Assembly (NCBI GenBank): GCA_042218065.1
Contig: JBDGRL010000012.1
Coordinates: 1-64,000 of the forward strand
Length of the DNA: 64,000 nt
DNA from: JBDGRJ01 sp042218065
Lineage (GTDB): Bacteria > Patescibacteriota > Patescibacteriia > Magasanikbacterales > UBA922
Direction of reading: 5' to 3'
The notes beneath the pieces were generated by a model. That model was not told where the DNA came from, ran no database searches, and saw only the letters and a list, made by a program, of their open reading frames with translations. The translations under genes were made by a program, and so were the position numbers. Shown in pieces: positions 58,228 through 64,000 of the stretch. The first letter of the stretch is position 1. Each line of letters starts with the position of its first letter.

Positions 58228-58299
58228 CTTTTGTTAAAATCTTTTTAGATTCTAATTACGTATTTAAGTTGGAAAGGTTTTAAATTAAATCTCTAATAT

Positions 58300-59397
58300 A
58301 TGAGAGTAACAACAGCAATTTTAACCGGAGGAGGTGAAGGAACTAGGTTGCATCCTATTACCCAAAATCGAAATAAGCATATGGTGCCGGTAGGTAATCA
58401 ACCTATGATATTTCATGCAATTGAAACTGCAGTAGAGGCGGGCATAAACACTATATACATTAATCTTAACCCCGGAGAAACTGAGTTGCAAAAACATATC
58501 GGAGACGGGGGTCACTGGGGAATTGATATAGAGTATTTTCAACAAGAAGGTGGGCCACAAGGTTTGGCTCATGTCGTAAAGCAAGGTGAAGATTTGGTTA
58601 AGAATGAGCCTTTCCTTTTCTATTTATCTGATAATATTTTTTTGGATGGGATAGAGGAACTGGTAGAGGAGTTCGAGTCGGGAAAATATGATTGTATGCT
58701 GGCCCTGTCTGAAGTAGAAGAGCCGGAAAGATATGGTGTCCCCAAATTTCATCCAGAAAAAGAGGATCAGCTTGCTGATGTTCTGGAAAAACCAGATGAG
58801 CCGCCTAATAATTTTGCTGTAACGGGTGCATATGTATATGGTCCGGAAATATTTTTTGATGCATTTGAAGAGATAGAAAAAAGTGAAAGAGGTGAGTATG
58901 AAATATCTGATATCCATTCTCGCTTCATTGATAAGGGTAAAAAAGTAGGATATAAAGAGGTTACAGGATGGTGGACTGATACAGGAAAACCACCGGCATT
59001 ACTCGAAGCAAACAAAATGGTATTAGACGATATGGAGGAGGAAAAATTTCCTAAAAACGGATTAATTGATGAGGGGGCTACAATAAAAGGAAATGTTCAC
59101 ATCGGTGTAGGAACGAAAGTAGGCCCAAATGTTCGTATTGATGGTCCAGTAATTATTGGAGAAAATTGTCAGCTGAAGGACTGCCGAATCGGTCCTTACG
59201 TAACTGTTGGGACGGGAGTAGAAATAGAAGAAGCGTCCGTTACAAATAGTGTGGTTTTGAGTAACTCAGAACTGAAAATTGACATGGATATTACCAGCAG
59301 TTTAGTTGGAGAGAAGGTGAGTGTTAAACACAAAAAACAGGAGCGGGAAAAAGCTAGAAAAATGCTCTTGGGTGACAAAACAGAGATTGAGATATAA
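58300..59397 (+). CDS. Long RmlA-type sugar-1-phosphate nucleotidyltransferase
   Basis: A 365-aa protein. The nucleotidyltransferase domain has the start signature TGGGEGTRLHPITQNRNKHM followed by VPVGNQP, the metal-binding LSDNIF, a VLEKPDEPP loop and GWWTDTGKPPALLEAN, typical of glucose-1-phosphate thymidylyltransferases. A C-terminal left-handed beta-helix of hexapeptide repeats (about 245-330) makes it the long form seen in archaea and CPR. It probably makes dTDP-glucose (or UDP-glucose) for the RmlB and NRS/ER enzymes encoded 14 kb upstream. Gene symbol left blank because the nucleotide is not certain. Confidence 0.86.
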   Translation: MRVTTAILTGGGEGTRLHPITQNRNKHMVPVGNQPMIFHAIETAVEAGINTIYINLNPGETELQKHIGDGGHWGIDIEYFQQEGGPQGLAHVVKQGEDLVKNEPFLFYLSDNIFLDGIEELVEEFESGKYDCMLALSEVEEPERYGVPKFHPEKEDQLADVLEKPDEPPNNFAVTGAYVYGPEIFFDAFEEIEKSERGEYEISDIHSRFIDKGKKVGYKEVTGWWTDTGKPPALLEANKMVLDDMEEEKFPKNGLIDEGATIKGNVHIGVGTKVGPNVRIDGPVIIGENCQLKDCRIGPYVTVGTGVEIEEASVTNSVVLSNSELKIDMDITSSLVGEKVSVKHKKQEREKARKMLLGDKTEIEI

Positions 59398-59425
59398 TAA
59401 AAATTTAAAACCTGAAGCTAATACT

Positions 59426-60757
59426 CTAGTATTCTAATTTAAATAGACCTGCTTGATTTCCTATTTCTCCCCAAATATAAATAGTTTCTCTTTCTTTATT
59501 TACTGAGGTTTTTTTGATCTTTCCGTTTGTAAATATTTTTTGTTTAACATAGTAGTGGAGGTTGAAAGACTTAAGTCCATCTTTGGTATGGATTAGTGCT
59601 AAATTTTGATCACTCATTTGTTTTATATCTTTTATATACTGCCCGGTTCTATTAATCAGGTTAGTATTTCCGTCCAAACCTATTATCCAGAACTGCCAAG
59701 GAGACCAAGCTATCCATCTAGAAGGCGAGTCAAATTCCGTAACATGATCTGCTGAAATTTCTGACACTTCAGTTATTTTATTTTGCAACTTCTTGAAGGT
59801 AGCTAATCCTGTATTGGTTTTGGCAATTATTAAGTTATCTTTAATGACCTCAAAAGATTTTATATTTTCTTGCATTTGGTGCTTTACTGCCTTTGTAGAA
59901 TTTAACTCTTTTTCTTCTATATCATAATAAAATACCTCATTTTGATGCACTTCCCAGGCTTGAGTTGACGTTGGTATATTTTCTAACATCTTTTCATCTC
60001 CTGGGCTAATTTCATAAATTTTATCTTTCTGTTTAAGAAAGATATGAGGCGAGAACGAATTTCTATTCCATTTAATATCTTCTTTTTTTACAACAGAGTC
60101 AAAATCCTTATTTATTAAAATCTCACTTGATTCTAGATTAAGGGTTTTTACATTAGTTTTATCTTTTTTGCTTATTATAGCAACGTGGTTGTAGTTATGT
60201 CTCCACTTAATCTTTGGTAATTTATTACTTTTTATTCGGTCGATAACCTCAGTATCTTTTTGGTTTAGATTAATAAGATTTATTTCATATATGTCACTTT
60301 TTTTGTTAAGTGCAATGGCGTATTCTCCCTCAGGAGAAAAGCTAATCTTTTTTGTAGAGCTTGGATTAAACTCTCTTAATATCCTTACAGGAAGATTTTT
60401 TTCTAAGAGGCTTATGTTTTTAATATAAGTCGTTTTATTGCTTTCTACTTTTATATCTTTTTCCCAGTCCTTATAGCCCTGGTTTGTTATTTTTATATGA
60501 TAAGTTCCCGGTGCTCGGTTCGACAACCGTAAGGGCATACTTTCATTAATTTTTACTCCGTTAAGGAAAACCTGAGCATTTTGAGGTTCAACATTGACAT
60601 TAATTACACCTGTTTTTTTGATTTTCTGTTTTTCCCAGTCATATCTATAGCCTGCAGTATATAATATTATTAAGGGAGACAATACAAAAAAAGCAACTAC
60701 AAATGATATAAAAATTGCGACTCTATACTTGTGGGTTAATTTAATCTTGGGATACAT
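59426..60757 (-). CDS. Membrane-anchored PEGA-domain protein with propeller-like repeats
   Basis: About 443 aa from ATG 60757 (MYPKIKLTHKYR; an upstream ATG at 60817 is less likely). An N-terminal anchor helix (about 13-34) is followed by a PEGA domain (about 48-120) with VNVEPQNAQVFLNGVKIN and PGTYHIKITNQGYKDWEKDI. The rest shows repeated beta strands with KISFSPEGEYAIAL and WIAWSPWQFWIIGLDG, resembling a TolB/WD-like propeller. Such PEGA-propeller proteins recur in CPR genomes as envelope proteins; the ligand is unknown. Divergent from murA with a 210-bp gap in which nothing else was recognised. Confidence 0.8.
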   Translation of the reverse strand: MYPKIKLTHKYRVAIFISFVVAFFVLSPLIILYTAGYRYDWEKQKIKKTGVINVNVEPQNAQVFLNGVKINESMPLRLSNRAPGTYHIKITNQGYKDWEKDIKVESNKTTYIKNISLLEKNLPVRILREFNPSSTKKISFSPEGEYAIALNKKSDIYEINLINLNQKDTEVIDRIKSNKLPKIKWRHNYNHVAIISKKDKTNVKTLNLESSEILINKDFDSVVKKEDIKWNRNSFSPHIFLKQKDKIYEISPGDEKMLENIPTSTQAWEVHQNEVFYYDIEEKELNSTKAVKHQMQENIKSFEVIKDNLIIAKTNTGLATFKKLQNKITEVSEISADHVTEFDSPSRWIAWSPWQFWIIGLDGNTNLINRTGQYIKDIKQMSDQNLALIHTKDGLKSFNLHYYVKQKIFTNGKIKKTSVNKERETIYIWGEIGNQAGLFKLEY

Positions 60758-60967
60758 ATATTTATGTCTAAATGCTGTTCTTTGTTGTAAATATTTGGCG
60801 AACCAAAAACTAAGCACTCATCTTGGTCTTGTTTACAGCTTTCAAGTCTGTGATTTGGCCTCAAAGCGAAGTGGGAATAAGCTAACAAAGATAGGCGATT
60901 CCCCAGCTTGTAATAGTTATTTTTTTCTGTATAATAATACCGTATATCATTACTTATTTCAACTGTT

Positions 60968-62275
60968 ATGGCTTATTACGAAATAGAAGGCCCAAACACG
61001 GTAGATGGAGATATATCCGTAAGTGCAGGTAAAAACTCTACTATAGCTTTGATGTGTGCATCTGTATTAGTTGAAGGAGAGGTGATTTTAAATAACATGT
61101 CTCATGTAGAAGATGTAGATAGGATTATTGAGATTTTAAAGAGCATAGGGGCTGAAGTAGAGTGGTTGAGTGAGACTAAGCTGAGAATTGACACAAGTAT
61201 GGAGTTGGATATCAGTTCAATAAACAAAGAGGCATGCAAAAAAACTCGTGTTTCCTTGTTATTTATAGGCGCCTTAGCTAAAAGAAAAAATAACTTTAAA
61301 ATTTATCGTTCTGGTGGTTGTAAACTGGGTGAGAGAACTACTCGACCTCACCGTTGGGCTATGGAGAAGCTCGGAGTAGAAATTGATAATAAAATGGATT
61401 GCTATGACATTGAGAGTAGTCAACTAAAAGGCGAGAAAATAGTAATGTATGAATCAAGTGATACAGCTACAGAAAATACGATAATGGCAGCTGTTCTAGC
61501 AGATGGAGTTACAGAGATCCGGATGGCCTCTGCTAATTATATGGTTCAGGATTTGTGTTACTTTTTGAATAAAGCAGGTGCAGATATATCAGGCATTGGC
61601 ACTACAAGTTTAAATATAAATGGTGTTAGTTCACTGAAAGATAGAGTAGAATATACAATAATGCCAGACCCAATTGAAGCTATGACCTGGATCTCTTTAG
61701 CGGTGACGACTGATTCAAATCTAACAATAAAAAATTGCCCCTTACAGTTTTTAGAGTTAGAGCTAGAGAAGCTGTCGGTGATGGGCTTGAATTTTAATAT
61801 TGAAAATAAAAGAAAATCAGAAAGCGATAACTTTAAAATAGCGGACATAGTTATAAAACCATCAGAGCTAGAGGCGTTGCCGGACAAGCTTTCGGGTAGA
61901 CCTTTTCCGGGGCTGAATATCGATGCAGTTCCTTTGTTTACACCAATACTTACTCAAGCAAAAGGAAAAACATTAGTTCATGATTGGTGTTATGAAAACA
62001 GGGCAGTTTATTATCTTGAGTTACAGAAGTTGGGGGCTGATGTATTATTGATGGATCCACACCGAGCTATGATTGAAGGACAGACTGAACTTTTAGGAAA
62101 TGAAGTCATAGCTCCTCCTGCTATTAGACCTGCCATGGCTATTTTAAATGCTATGATTGCAGCAGAGGGCAGTTCTGTCTTGAGAAATATTTATCCTATT
62201 GAACGTGGTTATCAAGATTTAATTCCGAGACTTAAAGACTTGGGTATTAATATTAAGAAAATACAAGATGAGTAA
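60968..62275 (+). CDS. murA: UDP-N-acetylglucosamine 1-carboxyvinyltransferase
   Basis: A 435-aa protein with the two-domain EPT fold that commits UDP-GlcNAc to peptidoglycan. K22-N23 (SAGKNST), the active-site cysteine C118 in SGGCKLGERTTRPH, the aspartate in PGLNIDAVP and the RGY motif in IYPIERGYQDL are in place. The cysteine means fosfomycin could bind. Some loops deviate from E. coli MurA, so a paralogue with another substrate is possible. It overlaps ctpA by 8 bp. Confidence 0.9.
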   Translation: MAYYEIEGPNTVDGDISVSAGKNSTIALMCASVLVEGEVILNNMSHVEDVDRIIEILKSIGAEVEWLSETKLRIDTSMELDISSINKEACKKTRVSLLFIGALAKRKNNFKIYRSGGCKLGERTTRPHRWAMEKLGVEIDNKMDCYDIESSQLKGEKIVMYESSDTATENTIMAAVLADGVTEIRMASANYMVQDLCYFLNKAGADISGIGTTSLNINGVSSLKDRVEYTIMPDPIEAMTWISLAVTTDSNLTIKNCPLQFLELELEKLSVMGLNFNIENKRKSESDNFKIADIVIKPSELEALPDKLSGRPFPGLNIDAVPLFTPILTQAKGKTLVHDWCYENRAVYYLELQKLGADVLLMDPHRAMIEGQTELLGNEVIAPPAIRPAMAILNAMIAAEGSSVLRNIYPIERGYQDLIPRLKDLGINIKKIQDE

Positions 62276-63506
62276 AAATTATATTAAAACGACCATAATT
62301 GCTATATTGGCGCTTGGTATTGGTTTTTTTGGTGGTATGTTTTATGGAACTAAGGCGGCGGTTACAGGTGAAAATGGTCAGGTTGAGATTAGTAAAGTGA
62401 TAAATCTTTATTCTAATTCAAGATCATCTTCGGTAAATTTTGATCAGTATTGGAAGGTTTGGGATTATGTTAAAGAAAAATATGCTGGGGATGTAAATGA
62501 GGTTGATTTGTTTTACGGCTCTTTAAAAGGAATGGTGAAAGCATTGGATGATCCTTACTCTAAGTACATGCCGCCAAAAGAATCAAAGGAGTTCTCCAAA
62601 AGTTTATCTGGAGAGTTTGAGGGTATAGGTGCAGAGATTGGAATAAGAGATGAGCAACTTACTATCATAGCACCTCTAGAAGGGTCACCAGCTGAAAAAG
62701 CAGGAATTAAATCAGGTGATAAAGTTTTAGCTATAAATGGTGAGGACACTAAGGGAGTTACTTTGGAAAAGGCAGTACAGAAAATTAGAGGTGAAGGTGG
62801 TACAGAAGTAACGCTTACAGTTTTGCATGAAGGTAGTAGTGAACCAACAGACATAACTATAACTAGGGGTAAAATTAATATACCTACCGTCAAGTGGGAG
62901 ATGAAGGACCAAGGTATTGCATATCTTCAAATTAGATACTTCAATCAGAATACCTGGTCTCAATTTGATGAAGCTGTAAAAAATATCAAAGAAAAATCAG
63001 CCAAAGGGATAATATTAGATCTACGAAGCAATCCAGGTGGTTTTCTAAAGACCTCCATTGATGTGGCAAGTGAGTGGGTTAGAGAAGGGGTTATTGTAGC
63101 TCAAGGTAATGGTGATATAGATAAAAGATTTAAGACCAATGGAGCTCATCGACTGGCAGGAATCCCGACTGTAGTTCTGGTGGATCAAGGTACAGCTTCA
63201 GGTGCTGAGATTGTAGCAGGAGCTTTACGTGATCATAATGCTGCTACAGTTATAGGCAAACAAACATTTGGTAAAGGTTCTGTGCAGGATCTAAAAGTGT
63301 TTCCTGATGGCTCCTCCTTAAAGCTTACAATCGCAAAATGGTATACACCTAGCGGTGATTTAATTGCAGAGAAAGGCATAAAGCCAGATATTGTATTAGA
63401 AAAGATGTATAAAGAAACTAAGGACAAAGAAGGCAAAACTGAGGATGTAGAAGACCTTGGTATGAAAAAGGCGAAGGAAGTTCTGAAAAATAAGATTAGT
63501 AATTAA
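62268..63506 (+). CDS. C-terminal processing peptidase (S41, CtpA-like)
   Basis: A 412-aa secreted or membrane-anchored serine protease. After an N-terminal helix (about 8-27) come the N-terminal helical region, a PDZ domain (about 118-205, with GIGAEIGIRDEQL and SPAEKAGIKSGDKVLAING) and the S41 core. The catalytic Ser-Lys pair is S311 (QGTASGAEI) and K336 (KQTFGKGSVQ), with Q340. Such proteases trim envelope proteins at their C terminus or regulate cell-wall enzymes. It overlaps murA, which fits an envelope role. Confidence 0.94.
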   Translation: MSKNYIKTTIIAILALGIGFFGGMFYGTKAAVTGENGQVEISKVINLYSNSRSSSVNFDQYWKVWDYVKEKYAGDVNEVDLFYGSLKGMVKALDDPYSKYMPPKESKEFSKSLSGEFEGIGAEIGIRDEQLTIIAPLEGSPAEKAGIKSGDKVLAINGEDTKGVTLEKAVQKIRGEGGTEVTLTVLHEGSSEPTDITITRGKINIPTVKWEMKDQGIAYLQIRYFNQNTWSQFDEAVKNIKEKSAKGIILDLRSNPGGFLKTSIDVASEWVREGVIVAQGNGDIDKRFKTNGAHRLAGIPTVVLVDQGTASGAEIVAGALRDHNAATVIGKQTFGKGSVQDLKVFPDGSSLKLTIAKWYTPSGDLIAEKGIKPDIVLEKMYKETKDKEGKTEDVEDLGMKKAKEVLKNKISN

Positions 63507-63516
63507 GCTATGTTAC

Positions 63517-64000
63517 ATGGAGGTCTATAAAAAAATTTTTAAACAATCTTTATTTAACTTATATAGCGATGGTGCAATCAGCTATAGCGCTGCTATATCT
63601 TTTTATGTAATTCTGGCTTTGCCCGCATTTTTATTAATAGTAGTGTCTTTAGGTGGTTTGATTTTAGATAAGCCTACTGTTCAACAGCAGATTCTATTTG
63701 CTATCTCTGATTTTTCTGGATTGAAAGATGTCACTATAATAGAAAATTTACTTAACAATGCTTTTAATTTTAATGCCAGAATTACTACTGTATACAGCAT
63801 AATTTTACTTATTATTACCTCTGGTGCTATTTTTACCCAACTTCAACAGTCTTTAAACTCAATTTATGAAATTAAAATTATTCACGATAGTTTAATACAA
63901 AATTTTTTACTTCGGAGAACTTTTGCCTTTTTAATGCTTGTAGGTTTGGGTTTATTATTTATTGTTAATTTAATTATCCAAGGAATATTGTCGATAGGGA
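63517..64000 (+). CDS. YihY/BrkB-like membrane protein (3' truncated by window edge)
   Basis: ATG 63517 opens a frame that runs off the window after 161 codons. It begins MEVYKKIFKQSLFNLYSDGA followed by ISYSAAISFYVILALPAFLL, the conserved start of the YihY (BrkB) family, and contains TSGAIFTQLQQSLNSIYEIK, the family's second motif. At least four hydrophobic helices are seen. Once called RNase BN, these are inner membrane proteins of unknown role, possibly transporters. It follows ctpA by 10 bp and likely belongs to the murA-ctpA operon. Confidence 0.85.
   Translation, partial: MEVYKKIFKQSLFNLYSDGAISYSAAISFYVILALPAFLLIVVSLGGLILDKPTVQQQILFAISDFSGLKDVTIIENLLNNAFNFNARITTVYSIILLIITSGAIFTQLQQSLNSIYEIKIIHDSLIQNFLLRRTFAFLMLVGLGLLFIVNLIIQGILSIG

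Noticed and set aside
60729..60986. 85-aa plus-strand ORF over the murA upstream region
   Set aside because: Overlaps the PEGA gene start and murA; composition unlike a protein of this genome.
1..64000. CRISPR arrays, rRNA genes, intact IS elements
   Set aside because: No regularly spaced repeats, rRNA sequence or complete transposase were seen.

Overview
The window reads as part of the chromosome of a Patescibacteria/CPR bacterium, AT-rich and using the standard code (TGA is a real stop in recJ, rsmH and the gene before murJ, so this is not a recoded TGA=Gly lineage). The signs are reduced core enzymes (852-aa UvrA, UvrC without its C-terminal tail), a membrane-anchored Clp-type AAA+ protein, PEGA and GT-C membrane proteins, many small orphan proteins, and housekeeping genes that nearly all lack a Shine-Dalgarno (SD) sequence. 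No rRNA, CRISPR array or intact tRNA was found.

Layout. 1-2.5 kb: end of dnaJ, a membrane J-domain protein and a zinc-metallopeptidase-like protein. 2.5-10.2 kb, minus strand: FNT channel, RNase HI, recJ, a 32-aa membrane peptide, lepA, murJ and its coupled partner. 10.3-23 kb: beta-CASP nuclease, then uvrB, uvrA and uvrC interleaved with orphan genes. 23.2-28.2 kb: mraZ-rsmH-ftsL start of the dcw cluster, with a visible MraZ operator, then the membrane Clp pair. 28.2-35.8 kb: a WecA-like transferase, rplU, recR, ybaB, dnaB, and several single-gene units with their own strong promoters. 35.8-48.3 kb: glycosyltransferases, two GT-C proteins around a CDP-alcohol phosphatidyltransferase, HIT and two NUDIX hydrolases, then rmlB and a plant/virus-type NRS/ER enzyme. 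48.25-49.3 kb: a GC-rich island with a structured leader, an orphan ORF and a chain of RNA hairpins. 49.3-59.4 kb: MFS transporter, 2H phosphoesterase plus nucleotidyltransferase, four GT2 glycosyltransferases, a tandem-repeat protein resembling phage-integrase repeat units, and an RmlA-like nucleotidyltransferase. 59.4-64 kb: PEGA protein, murA, ctpA and a truncated yihY-like gene.

How it fits together: 35-59 kb looks like a cell-surface glycan locus. The RmlA-like enzyme, RmlB and the NRS/ER homologue would make an activated L-rhamnose in three proteins without RmlC or RmlD; the four GT2 enzymes could use it, and the WecA-like and GT-C proteins could supply lipid-linked steps. Repair is represented by UvrABC, RecJ, RecR and RNase HI.

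The most interesting signals are: the NRS/ER route; the integrase-repeat protein without an integrase; the GC-rich RNA/ORF island; a recurring transcription unit (consensus promoter, 5' hairpin, strong SD, mostly orphan ORF, terminator) scattered among SD-less genes; the rebuilt first zinc module of UvrA; the AAA+ membrane protein with a broken Walker B; and three long intergenic palindromes. All family assignments come from reading motifs by eye; no search was run.
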